Origin: Pseudomonas serbica
Lineage (GTDB): Bacteria > Pseudomonadota > Gammaproteobacteria > Pseudomonadales > Pseudomonadaceae
Direction: 5' to 3'
Length of the DNA stretch: 64,000 nucleotides
Assembly: GCF_028823535.1 (NCBI RefSeq)
Contig: NZ_JAQIYM010000007.1
Coordinates: 186,001 to 250,000, forward strand
The number at the start of each line of letters is the position of its first letter. Positions within the stretch are counted from its first letter, which is position 1. The position numbers and the translations under genes are program-made. This document shows positions 8,635 to 17,359 of the stretch, piece after piece. The notes below the pieces were generated by a model, which was not told the DNA's origin, ran no database searches, and was given only the letters and a program-made list of their open reading frames with translations.

Positions 8635-10197
8635 ATGTCCTCTGAATACGAAATGTCGGTCAACGACTACATTGCAGTAATCAAGCACCGGGCCTTGCTG
8701 TTGATTGTGACGGTGGTCGTGATAATCGGGGCGGCTATATTGGTGGCGACGTCCATGCCACCGATCTATCAGTCGTCCGGGACTATCCTGGTCGAGTCGC
8801 AGCAGATATCGCCGGACCTGGTGGCGGGGAACAACAATACCTTTGCTGACGAGCGCATCGAGGTCATCCGCCAACGCGTGATGACCCGCGAGCATCTGGA
8901 AGCGATCATCAACAAGTACAATCTTTTCGAAACGGGCAGCCGGCGGCTGACCCTGACCGAAAAGATCGAAGAAATGCGCAATGCGATTTCGGTCGCCCTG
9001 GTCAGTGCGGCGGTCAAGGGGCGAGGCGAAGTGACGATTGCCTTTCGCCTTGCCTTCGAACATCGCGAACCGCAAGTCGCGAATGAAGTGGCCAAGGAAC
9101 TGGTGACGCTGTTCCTCAACGAGAACATCAAGCAGCGCACCGAGCGCGCCAGTGAAACCACCGAGTTCCTGACCCAGGAAGCGAACAAGCTGCGCACCGA
9201 GCTGGAAGTGCTGGAGAACAAGCTGGCGGACTTCAAGCAGGCGCACGGCAACGCGCTGCCCGAGCATCAGGAACTGCGCATGAACATGTTGTCGCGCTCT
9301 GAACTCGAACTCAAGGACATTGACCGCGACTACAAGGCAGCCAATGAGGAGTTGCGCTTCCAGGACCTGGAGCTGTCGGCGGCCCATGCCGGTCTGCCAA
9401 TCAAGGCGGGCACGGCGGGTGCGGTCGCAGAACCGGTGCAGGACCTGGCCAGCCTCAAGGCCGAGTACGCCCGGCTGCAGACGATGTATACCGAAGCTCA
9501 TCCGGATGTACGGGCGGTTAAACGCAAGATTGCCGCCATGCAGGCAACCCAGGGCCGCGGCAGTTCCGTCACGCCGGTCAGCCTGGACGTGGCCAGGGTC
9601 CAGGCGCGCATCGCCGCCTCGGAACAGCGCATGCGTTCGCTGGCCACGCAGAAGCAGGAATTGCTCAACAAGATCGCGACCCTGGAGAGCCAGATTCTTG
9701 AGGCGCCGCAAGTGGAGCGTGGCCTGGTCACGCTGATGCGCGACCATGAAAACGCACGCAAGAAATACGAGGAAATTCGCACCAAGGAAATGAGTGCGAA
9801 GATTACCGAAAGCCTGGAGCAGGAAAACAAGGCAGAACGTTTTGTGCTGCTCGAAGCGCCGCTGATGCCGGAAAAACCAGTGCGGCCGAACCGCAAGAAA
9901 GTCGTGGCCCTGGGCTTTGTCCTCGCGCCGGTAGGGGCGGGTGCGCTGGTGATGCTGCTGGAGATGCTGAGCCAGCGGGTACGCGGTGTCGACGCGCTGA
10001 CCAGTGTGCTGGGTAGACGCGTACTGGTTGCCATTCCCTACATTCATACCCAGGCGGAACTGGCTCGTCGCAAACAGTGGCGAACGATACTGGTGCTCTG
10101 TTGCGTCGTGATGATCGTGGTCTCGCTGGTGCTCCTGCACTTCTTCTACATGCCATTGGATCTGCTGATGTTCAAGGCTCTGGCGCGGTTCGAATAA
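8635..10197 (+). CDS. GNVR/Wzz-type chain-length determinant protein
   Basis: 520 residues. A short cytoplasmic start (SVNDYIAVIKHRALLL) enters the first membrane helix (about 20-42). A large periplasmic domain with heavy coiled-coil character (about 150-400) and the GNVR-like C-terminal part follow, then the second membrane helix near residue 490. ATG 8635 is preferred over GTG 8626 by spacing, although the ribosome site is weak. This is the inner-membrane co-polymerase whose kinase domain is encoded separately by the next gene, 11 bp downstream, a split BY-kinase arrangement. Confidence 0.9.
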   Translation: MSSEYEMSVNDYIAVIKHRALLLIVTVVVIIGAAILVATSMPPIYQSSGTILVESQQISPDLVAGNNNTFADERIEVIRQRVMTREHLEAIINKYNLFETGSRRLTLTEKIEEMRNAISVALVSAAVKGRGEVTIAFRLAFEHREPQVANEVAKELVTLFLNENIKQRTERASETTEFLTQEANKLRTELEVLENKLADFKQAHGNALPEHQELRMNMLSRSELELKDIDRDYKAANEELRFQDLELSAAHAGLPIKAGTAGAVAEPVQDLASLKAEYARLQTMYTEAHPDVRAVKRKIAAMQATQGRGSSVTPVSLDVARVQARIAASEQRMRSLATQKQELLNKIATLESQILEAPQVERGLVTLMRDHENARKKYEEIRTKEMSAKITESLEQENKAERFVLLEAPLMPEKPVRPNRKKVVALGFVLAPVGAGALVMLLEMLSQRVRGVDALTSVLGRRVLVAIPYIHTQAELARRKQWRTILVLCCVVMIVVSLVLLHFFYMPLDLLMFKALARFE

Positions 10198-10208
10198 GGA
10201 ATATTGCG

Positions 10209-10997
10209 ATGGAAATTATTAAGCCACCTCTGGGAAAAGGCGAACAGCCACCCTCGTCAGGCCTGGTGATCTCATCATCCGGACAGCCTGCACCGCTCAA
10301 TGCGCTCAGTTACGTACAAACCAAGGTTGTGCCGTTGCGAGCAGAGCACCTGGAGCGCCATCGCATTGTCGCCTACAACAAGAACTCGAACATGGGCTGG
10401 GCGTTCGACCTGTTGCGTACCCAGGTCCTCAAGGCCATGGAGGAAAATGGCTGGCGCACGCTCGCCATTACCTCGCCGACGCCGGAGGCGGGCAAGTCGG
10501 TGCTGGCGATCAACCTGGCCATGAGTATCGCGCATCACACGACCAAGACGGCGTTGCTGGTGGATTTCGATTTACGTTGTCCCAAGGTGGGTAGCTATCT
10601 GGGGCTGCCGATGGACAAATCCCTCAATGAATTGCTGAACAACGAAGCGGAGCTGCAGGAGGTGCTGGTCAATCCGACCTTGCCGCGCTTTGTGGTCCTG
10701 CCGACGCGCGAACCGGTCCCGCTGTCCACCGAGGTGCTGTCGTCGCCGGCGGTGGGGGAGTTGATCATGGATTTGCGCGATCGCTACAGCTCTCGCATCG
10801 TGATCTTTGACTTGCCGCCAGTGTTGAGTTCGGACGATGTGATTACCATCCTGCCCAAGTTCGACTGCGTGTTGCTGGTGGTCGCCAACGGCATGAACAC
10901 CAAGAAAGAGATCGAGGAAAGCCTGCATCACCTGGGCAGGGCCAACCTGATCGGCACGGTGTTGAACAAGTCCGGGCCGGCGAAACGTCCTTACTGA
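10209..10997 (+). CDS. CpsD/CapB-like ATPase (split tyrosine autokinase)
   Basis: 262 residues from ATG 10209 (AAGGA upstream); a longer in-frame extension reads back into the previous gene and is not used. Walker A is SPTPEAGKS (89-97), Walker A' is LLVDFDLR (116-123) and Walker B is IVIFDLPP (about 197-204), the set of bacterial tyrosine kinases that partner Wzz-type proteins. Odd point: the usual C-terminal tyrosine cluster is absent, with only one Tyr as the very last residue. It may work as an ATPase switch rather than a multi-site autokinase. It closes the export block before a repeat-rich gap. Confidence 0.88.
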   Translation: MEIIKPPLGKGEQPPSSGLVISSSGQPAPLNALSYVQTKVVPLRAEHLERHRIVAYNKNSNMGWAFDLLRTQVLKAMEENGWRTLAITSPTPEAGKSVLAINLAMSIAHHTTKTALLVDFDLRCPKVGSYLGLPMDKSLNELLNNEAELQEVLVNPTLPRFVVLPTREPVPLSTEVLSSPAVGELIMDLRDRYSSRIVIFDLPPVLSSDDVITILPKFDCVLLVVANGMNTKKEIEESLHHLGRANLIGTVLNKSGPAKRPY

Positions 10998-11048
10998 TGC
11001 TCTGTTGGTCTGGGTTGTCGGACCGCCGCTGAAGGCGGCCTGACAGCC

Positions 11049-11463
11049 GACCCATCTCCCACGGCTGCACCCGATCCACTGTAGGCGCTGGCTTTCCAGC
11101 GAAGGCGGCCTGACAGCCGACCTGGATGTGGTGGACCGGGTACATATCCATTGCTGCGGTAACGGCCACTTAGGGTTTCGCCCTTACGGCGACTCACTTT
11201 TTTTTCAAACGCCAAAAAAAAGTAAGCAAAAAAAGGCTCGCCCCAGCGTCCGGCCCCTCGCTAGGGCTCGGCGTTCCTTCGCTTCGGCATTCATCCGGGG
11301 GCATCGCCTCCGGTCGGCTTCGCTTCGACCTCCTCTCGATGTGTGCGGCTTCGCCGCACGGCGCTACGCGCCCACCCCCGGATGAACGCCTCCACTCAGC
11401 CTCCCGAAGGGGCGGGTAGATCAAGATCAAGATCAAGATCAAGATCAAGCGCTGCAGGCGAGC
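11049..11463. repeat. Structured 0.4 kb repeat element, copy A
   Basis: 415 bp, repeated nearly base for base at 11591-11993. It starts with a REP-like arm. It also holds a perfect hairpin with stem ACTTTTTTTT/AAAAAAAAGT (11196-11223) and a branched fold at 11270-11390. In that fold GGCGTT pairs with AACGCC, CATCCGGGGG (11292-11301) pairs with CCCCCGGATG (11375-11384), and three hairpins lie inside (GGTCG/CGACC, GTGCGGC/GCCGCAC, GGCGC/GCGCC). It ends with five tandem ATCAAG units (11420-11449). Open frames on both strands here look like by-products of its composition. Confidence 0.85.
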
Positions 11464-11471
11464 ACTGCCAT

Positions 11472-11610
11472 ACCCGATCCACTGTAGGAGCTGGCTTGCC
11501 AGCGAAAGCGTCCTCAAAACCGACCATCTCCCACGGCCATACCCGATCCACTGTAGGAGCTGGCTTTCCAGCGAAAGCGTCCTCAAAGCCGACCCATCTC
11601 CCACGGCCAA
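11472..11610. repeat. Two tandem ~69-bp REP-containing units
   Basis: Units begin with ACCCGATCCACTGTAGGAGC at 11472 and 11541 (69 and 70 bp), and a third partial unit at 11611 runs into repeat copy B. Each contains a REP arm (GGAGCTGGCTTGCCAGCGAA or its TTTCC variant) followed by a CCCACGGCC tail. The same unit recurs at 11069 and near the end of the window at 63827-63900. Confidence 0.8.
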
Positions 11611-11993
11611 ACCCGATCCACTGTAGGCGCTGGCTTGTCAGCGAAGGCGGCCTGCCAGCCGACCTGGATGTGGTGGGCCGAGTGCATATCCATTGCTGCG
11701 GTAACGGCCACTTAGGGTTTCGCCCTTACGGCGACTCACTTTTTTTTCAAACGCCAAAAAAAAGTAAGCAAAAAAAGGCTCGCCCCAGCGTCCGGCCCCT
11801 CGCTAGGGCTCGGCGTTCCTTCGCTCCGGCATTCATCCGGGGGCATCGCCTCCGGTCGGCTTCGCTTCGACCTCCTCTCGATGTGTGCGGCTTCGCCGCA
11901 CGGCGCTACGCGCCCACCCCCGGATGAACGCCTCCACTCAGCCTTCCGAAGGGGCGGGTAGATCAAGATCAAGATCAAGCGCTGCAGGCGAGC
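11591..11993. repeat. Structured 0.4 kb repeat element, copy B
   Basis: 403 bp. All stems listed for copy A are intact; the few substitutions fall in loops or linkers. The 12-bp length difference from copy A is explained exactly by the hexamer tract at the end: three ATCAAG units (11962-11979) instead of five. It lies in the gap between the CpsD-like gene and galE, which converge on this island, so it could end transcription from both sides. Confidence 0.85.
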
Positions 11994-12043
11994 TAACGCT
12001 CGGCCTGATGAGTGGTTAAAGGCGGGTGTTTGCAGGTTTGCAT

Positions 12044-13021
12044 TCAGTGCCAGGGGTACTTCTTCTCCCACTCCCACGCGTGCGTCACGATCTGTTCCAG
12101 TGTGTTGTACTGCGGTTGCCAGCCCAGCAGGCTGTTGGCCCTTCGGGCATCCGCCACCAGCCTTGGCGGGTCGCCTGCGCGGCGTGCTGCTTCGCTGATG
12201 TAGATGTCCCGGCCGGTCACGCGGCGGGCCGTGTCGATCACTTGCTGCACTGAGAAGCCTTGGCCATTGCCGAGGTTGAAGGCTGTGCTGGTTCCCCCCG
12301 CCAATAAATAGTCCACGGCCAGCGCGTGAGCGGCCACCAGGTCGCTAACGTGGACGTAATCGCGAATACAGGTACCGTCCGGCGTGTCGTAGTCAAAGCC
12401 ATAGACGGTGATGGTTTTGCGCCGGCCGGAGGCCGCCTGCAGGATCAGCGGCAGCAGATGGGTCTCAGGTTCATGGCGTTCGCCCAACTGCCCCTCGGGG
12501 TCTGCACCGGCGGCGTTGAAGTAGCGCAGGCAAACCGACTTGAGCCCGTAGGCGCGGTCGAAATCTTCCAGCACCTGCTCCACCATCCACTTGCTGCGAC
12601 CGTAGGGGTTGATCGCGGCCTTGGGGTGCGCTTCATCGATCGGCACATATTTCGGGTCGCCATAGACGGCGGCGGTCGAGGAAAAGATGAAGTGCTTGAC
12701 CCCGGCGCGGACCATAGCCTTGAGCAGCGTCAGGGTGGCCGCCAGGTTGTTCTGGTAATACTTGGCCGGTTCAGTGACGGATTCGCCCACCTGGATGAAG
12801 GACGCGAAGTGGAACACGGCATCGAAGCGGTGGGTGCCGAACAGGGCGTCCAGCGCCTGGGCGTCGGCGATGTCGAGTTCGATCAGGGTCCCGCCCAACA
12901 CCGCGCTGCGATACCCCGTTGAAAAGTTGTCCGCCACCACCAGTTCATGCCCCGCGCCCAGGAGCTGCTTGACCATGTGCGAACCGATGTAGCCTGCGCC
13001 GCCAATTACCAGGAATTTCAT
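12044..13021 (-). CDS. galE: UDP-glucose 4-epimerase
   Basis: 325 residues, full length for GalE. The NAD-binding GGAGYIGS motif is at residues 7-14, the SSTAAVYG strand carries the catalytic Ser/Thr, and NPYGRSK carries the catalytic Tyr and Lys. It interconverts UDP-glucose and UDP-galactose and so supplies the EPS locus with galactose donors. It is the last gene of the reverse-strand block wzy-like, glycoside hydrolase, galE; 70 bp separate it from the hydrolase gene. Confidence 0.95.
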   Translation of the reverse strand: MKFLVIGGAGYIGSHMVKQLLGAGHELVVADNFSTGYRSAVLGGTLIELDIADAQALDALFGTHRFDAVFHFASFIQVGESVTEPAKYYQNNLAATLTLLKAMVRAGVKHFIFSSTAAVYGDPKYVPIDEAHPKAAINPYGRSKWMVEQVLEDFDRAYGLKSVCLRYFNAAGADPEGQLGERHEPETHLLPLILQAASGRRKTITVYGFDYDTPDGTCIRDYVHVSDLVAAHALAVDYLLAGGTSTAFNLGNGQGFSVQQVIDTARRVTGRDIYISEAARRAGDPPRLVADARRANSLLGWQPQYNTLEQIVTHAWEWEKKYPWH

Positions 13022-13091
13022 GCAGCTCTCCTTGATATCGTCGCGGTGTCAGCGGTGGGGGCCTGACCCGTCCTTTAAAAGTCCTCTGCTG

Positions 13092-15722
13092 TCACTTGAG
13101 ACTGTCACTCGCTTGCGATGCTTTTTTCAGGAACAACCAATTGGACGCCTGCAGGCCGTCGAACTTGATCGTGTAGCGGCCATCCAGGTAAGTGGCGGGC
13201 AGTTTTCCAGGTTGTCCTCCGGGCCCGCCCTGGGTGTACAGGGTCAGGCCCGCTGGGGCCTGGAGGGTCAGCGTGCCCTCGAGGGGCTCGACGTAAAAAG
13301 GCGTCCTGTCGTCGGCCTTGGGGATGGCCCGGGAGCCTAGAGAGATCAGCAGGTCCGCAGACTTGCCGACGGGTGCGTCGTTCAGGCTTTGCACCACCAC
13401 GCTGGCGTAGGGGGTTTTGATCTGCACCTGGATATTGCCCAGCTTGATCGATCTGCCGCCAATCCAGCCGGTTGCCGCCTGGGTGCGGGGCGTATCGATG
13501 GTGTAGATGCCTTGTTTCCAATTGCGCTTTAGCTCGCCGGTGTCCGTGGTGGCCTCGGTGGCCGTGGCGTCCAGTAGTGACTTCGCCGGGTCATGAAACA
13601 CCTGCGCGTTACTGGCGATGTTCCCCGGTTGCAACCAGGGCAGTTGCGGCGTCTGCGGCATGGCGATCTGCAGCTTGCCTTTTTCCATGGCGGTACGCAG
13701 CAGCGCCGAGTTGTCCGGTGTGATGCGCTGGTTGAACAAAGTCTCTGGCGTCGGCGCGAAGACATAGGTGGTCTTCGCTTCGTGAACGTCAGCACGACGA
13801 TAAAGCAAGGCCGCGGCGGGCAGGGTAGCCAGCATGGCCGGGTCGTTGTAGGCGTGCCAGTTGCCCGCCGACATCCCTTGCTCGGTGAGTTGCTCCTGGC
13901 TATAGGCATATTGCATCAGCGCGTCCCAGCCCTGATGACTGGCCGTGCCGGCTACATAGAGTGGCAGCGAGTGGCGGTCGGCGATCGGGAAGGGTTCGTT
14001 GTTCCATTCCGTCACGGTCAGGGGTTTGCCGACGACCTGGCCGGCACCCATCCAGTCCACCAGGTTGGCGCTGGTCAGCGGGTTTTTCTCCAGCGACCCC
14101 GGCCCACCGTAGATATGCACGTCGACCACGTCTCCGGCGGTCAGGGCGGGCAGGGCGCTCAGGCCGTTGCCGCCCCAGGTGCTGGTGGTGGCAATCGGCA
14201 CTTTGACGCCGATCTCGCGCAAGGAATCGATCATGTCTACGTTGAAACGCTGTTCCAGGTCGTTGAGGAACAGCTTGGCGGGGCCTGGCTCCCAGGATCG
14301 CCAGGTCTTGTCTTCCGACAGGTTGTACTGTTTGGCAAAGGCCTTGGCCGCTTTCAAGTACAGCTCGGTGTGCCGGCGCACTGGTTTGTCGGGCAACAGG
14401 GCGTTGCCATAGTGTTGGGTGATGTCGTTTTCGTTGGTGATCAGGACGGCGGCAATCGCCGGATCGTCTTTGTAGGCAAGGCCGGTATAGCTGTTCACAT
14501 GGCTCAGGTAATCCTTGGCAAAGCGTTTCATGGCCTGCTGGATCGTGACGTTTACGTAGGCATAGCCCTTGAGGTCGGCGATGCCATACTGGCTCTTGGG
14601 CAATTCATCGAAGGCAAAGATGTTGTCATTCGGCCAGAGGGCTCGTTCGACGTGCATGTCGAGCCAGACATAGATGCCTTCGTCCTTCAGGCTCTTGATC
14701 CACAAATCGAGCTTCTTCAGCGATTCTGCGTTCAGGTGCTGGGTATCATGCACTTGCCTGCCGTCTCCGAAGATGTTGGGGAGGACCCACGGCGAGTCAT
14801 GGTGATGCAGTCGCACCAGGTTGAAACCCAGGGCCGAGAGGCGCTTGGCCTGCAGCTTGATCGCATCATCCTCCGTGCGGAACAGCGTGTAGGCCGACAG
14901 GTTGGTGCCCCAGAAGCGTGCCGGGGTGTTGTCGGCAAACAGCAGTTGCTCGCCCACAGCCTTGACGAAGCCGCGCTTGCCTGCGGGCTTTTCCTGGGCG
15001 TTGAGAAAGGACAGGTCGACCGGTGCGGTTTTCCATTGCAGCCTGTCGCTCGGCCAGGTCTTCGGGTCTGCGATACCGAAGCGCTCGGCGGCGGTTGGCG
15101 CCAGCGCTACATCGCCGGACACGCTGAACGTGGCCTTGAAGCTTTCCCGACCCGGTTTGATCCGATCCTTGTAGAGGAACGCCCGCACCTGGGCGCGATC
15201 GCCCGGTTCGAAATACACTTTCGCCAGCGCCGGCTCGAAGCGCATCTCGATACGCCGCCCCTGGGCATTGCCCCAGGTCCAGCCACGGTTGTCAGGCAGC
15301 AACACCGGCACGCCCATTTCTTCGGCAAGGGCCGGGTCGAAGTTGAAGACGATGCCGCCACCCATGACGTTCGACTTCATGCTGTGGGCATTGAGGACCA
15401 GGTCGATGCTCAGCGTCTGCTCGTCTTCCTTGCGGATTTGCCCGGTCGCGTCGAAATCCAGCCTCTGGCTCTTGCCTTCCATGGCATAGACATAGGGCGA
15501 GATCACCTTGAGCGAAGGGGTGAAATCCGCCCAGTCCCAGTTACCTCCCCAAAAGACGAATTGGGAGGCGACGGCAGGACTGCCGCCGCGCGTGACCTGG
15601 GGCAGGCCGCTGCGTTCATCCACGCTGACGGCCCACTCCGCCGCCCGGGTGCTGAAGGGCCAGATCACAACCAACAAGAACAACACTGACAGCAGAGGCA
15701 TGCGGTGAAAAAAACACGTCAT
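13092..15722 (-). CDS. Large secreted clan GH-A glycoside hydrolase of the EPS locus
   Basis: 876 residues from ATG 15722, chosen because the product then begins with a signal peptide (cleavage near STRAAEW, about residue 27); a longer frame only adds non-signal residues. After an N-terminal beta-rich region (30-240) a TIM-barrel region follows: LVRLHHHDSPW (302-312), YVWLDMHVE (351-359), NEND with likely acid/base Glu431, VDVHIYGG, and TEWN with likely nucleophile Glu572. The C-terminal 200 residues look beta-rich. By analogy with PslG and AlgL, a periplasmic EPS hydrolase may trim or clear the polymer. The exact GH family is not certain. Its start lies 5 bp after the wzy-like stop. Confidence 0.8.
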   Translation of the reverse strand: MTCFFHRMPLLSVLFLLVVIWPFSTRAAEWAVSVDERSGLPQVTRGGSPAVASQFVFWGGNWDWADFTPSLKVISPYVYAMEGKSQRLDFDATGQIRKEDEQTLSIDLVLNAHSMKSNVMGGGIVFNFDPALAEEMGVPVLLPDNRGWTWGNAQGRRIEMRFEPALAKVYFEPGDRAQVRAFLYKDRIKPGRESFKATFSVSGDVALAPTAAERFGIADPKTWPSDRLQWKTAPVDLSFLNAQEKPAGKRGFVKAVGEQLLFADNTPARFWGTNLSAYTLFRTEDDAIKLQAKRLSALGFNLVRLHHHDSPWVLPNIFGDGRQVHDTQHLNAESLKKLDLWIKSLKDEGIYVWLDMHVERALWPNDNIFAFDELPKSQYGIADLKGYAYVNVTIQQAMKRFAKDYLSHVNSYTGLAYKDDPAIAAVLITNENDITQHYGNALLPDKPVRRHTELYLKAAKAFAKQYNLSEDKTWRSWEPGPAKLFLNDLEQRFNVDMIDSLREIGVKVPIATTSTWGGNGLSALPALTAGDVVDVHIYGGPGSLEKNPLTSANLVDWMGAGQVVGKPLTVTEWNNEPFPIADRHSLPLYVAGTASHQGWDALMQYAYSQEQLTEQGMSAGNWHAYNDPAMLATLPAAALLYRRADVHEAKTTYVFAPTPETLFNQRITPDNSALLRTAMEKGKLQIAMPQTPQLPWLQPGNIASNAQVFHDPAKSLLDATATEATTDTGELKRNWKQGIYTIDTPRTQAATGWIGGRSIKLGNIQVQIKTPYASVVVQSLNDAPVGKSADLLISLGSRAIPKADDRTPFYVEPLEGTLTLQAPAGLTLYTQGGPGGQPGKLPATYLDGRYTIKFDGLQASNWLFLKKASQASDSLK

Positions 15723-15727
15723 GAGCG

Positions 15728-17254
15728 TTACCAGGTCTGTAGGAGGGTACTCTTGTTGCTTGCAATCTCGGCGCGCTTGAGCTTGCGCGCCATCTGAGCA
15801 TAGGACACACCCAGTCCGGCTACCGACCAATACACCACGGGGATTACCGTGATACTGCTGACGGTGATGATGGTTATCAGGATCCCGGCCAGGGTCGCCA
15901 GCAGTGCACGGCCCAGTCGGCGCGCCTCATCGTCCTTGTTAGGGTACGAACGCATCGCCTTGCGGATACCGAGCGCAATGGTGGCGAAAAAACCCACGAA
16001 CAGCGTCAGCCCGATCACGCCCATTTGCAGGGCGATGGCGACATAGGTGTTGACGATGTCGATGATGCCCTGGCCTTGGGTCAGTGCCTGCATCTCAGGG
16101 GTGCTGCGGTAATCGAAGGAACCCAGCCACAGGTTGCGCTGGATGACGATCATCGAGTTTTCGATCAGGCGGTGGCGGTACGTGATGTTCTCTGTTTCCA
16201 CCGAACCGATGAAGGGCAGCAGATCGAGGACTTTCTGCCCGCCGGGCAGGATGGCCAGCAACGGCAGGGCGAGCACGGCGGCGATCCCGAGCAGCATCAG
16301 GCGCTTGACCGCATACCGGCCGGTGCCGATGAACATGATGATCATGACCGCGGCACCGATCCACGGCCCGCGCGACAGCGGGGCAAACAGGCCCCCGGCG
16401 AGCAGGAGGGCGCCGAGCCGGCGCTGCATTTTGCTGCGCACGCCTTCCTGCAGGAACAGGTAAAAGCCGATGGCCACGGCAATGACATAGCCCAGCGCAA
16501 TAGCCTGGCCCGTGGTGACGCTGGCGCGCAGCGAGCCGCCACGGCTGAGATAGCTGGAGATTTCCCATTGCATGCCCATGGCGTCGGTCAGCGCGTTGTA
16601 CAGCAGCCATCGGCGGGTAAATTCGAAGAGACCGATCAGCGACATCACCATGGCGGCGAGCAGAAAGCCCAACATCGCGTCCTTGAACTCGCTGACATTC
16701 TTCAGGGCCCGACTGGCGACGTAGTAAGGCAGGAAAACGTCGACGAACAGGTAGAGCGACTGACGCAAGGTATCTGTGGGCGTGGTCTGGCGCAGGAACA
16801 GCGCAGCCGTCAGAAGCAGATAGGCCAACAGGAGTTTGTCCGCCAGGGTGCGCCCGAAGGGCAGTGTGTCCGACCGCCTGCGCAACGCGAGAAAAGCCGG
16901 GAGCAACACACACAGGATCAATAGCCGCACATGGTTCAGGTCAAACAGATAGTTGACCACGCCGAAACCGGGAATCTGCGCCGTGGCGGGAGGAATGAGA
17001 AACAGCAGGAAGAAAAACAACGCCAGGGGATTGCGCTCACGCTGCCGCGTGAGCGTCAGGATGACGGCGGTAACGGCCGCGTACACCCAGAAGCTGTGGG
17101 AAAAAAATGCCAGCAGCGTCAGTGCAAACCAGAGATTGCGTCGACGGGTGAAATCACTGTGAGGGATCAGGTCTGCCGCCGGTCGCCGTGCAAAAGCGAA
17201 GACGATACCGGCAAGGACCAGGATGACGACTAACGCGCGAAAGTGCTCAGGCAT
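15728..17254 (-). CDS. O-antigen ligase/polymerase-like membrane protein (Wzy type)
   Basis: 508 residues with about 11-12 hydrophobic segments. The Wzy_C-type signature lies in the second half: GQAIALGY, then LSRGPWIG, a long loop with RHRLIENS, and WLGSFDYRS. In a Wzx/Wzy-dependent locus this would polymerise undecaprenyl-linked repeat units in the periplasm. It is first in the reverse-strand block and divergent from the flippase gene, so the 105 bp between them should hold two promoters. I checked it as an exosortase candidate and rejected that. Confidence 0.82.
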   Translation of the reverse strand: MPEHFRALVVILVLAGIVFAFARRPAADLIPHSDFTRRRNLWFALTLLAFFSHSFWVYAAVTAVILTLTRQRERNPLALFFFLLFLIPPATAQIPGFGVVNYLFDLNHVRLLILCVLLPAFLALRRRSDTLPFGRTLADKLLLAYLLLTAALFLRQTTPTDTLRQSLYLFVDVFLPYYVASRALKNVSEFKDAMLGFLLAAMVMSLIGLFEFTRRWLLYNALTDAMGMQWEISSYLSRGGSLRASVTTGQAIALGYVIAVAIGFYLFLQEGVRSKMQRRLGALLLAGGLFAPLSRGPWIGAAVMIIMFIGTGRYAVKRLMLLGIAAVLALPLLAILPGGQKVLDLLPFIGSVETENITYRHRLIENSMIVIQRNLWLGSFDYRSTPEMQALTQGQGIIDIVNTYVAIALQMGVIGLTLFVGFFATIALGIRKAMRSYPNKDDEARRLGRALLATLAGILITIITVSSITVIPVVYWSVAGLGVSYAQMARKLKRAEIASNKSTLLQTW

Positions 17255-17359
17255 GGGCTACCGATTTATTTGATGAGTGAGCGATGGCTAATGGCTAGTG
17301 CTTTGCCTAATAGCGACTATAGTACCTTTCGAGTCATCCAATACCGGGGATTTGATGTT

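Noticed and set aside
11472..11610. Tandem ~69-bp units as a CRISPR array
   Set aside because: The whole unit repeats, including what would be the spacer; it is a REP-containing tandem repeat and there are no cas genes.
11128..12077. Open frames of 85 to 194 codons on both strands in the repeat island
   Set aside because: They fall inside the duplicated element, follow its hairpins and hexamer tract (runs of alternating Leu-Ile), and lack ribosome sites. They are composition by-products.
13593..15689. 698-codon open frame opposite the glycoside hydrolase gene
   Set aside because: No recognisable domain; it mirrors a well-supported gene with signal peptide and catalytic motifs. High GC makes such antisense frames common.
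15728..17254. Membrane protein checked as a possible exosortase for the VPLPA-like protein
   Set aside because: It has the LSRGPW and RHRLIENS features of O-antigen ligase/polymerase proteins and no exosortase Cys/Arg/His pattern.
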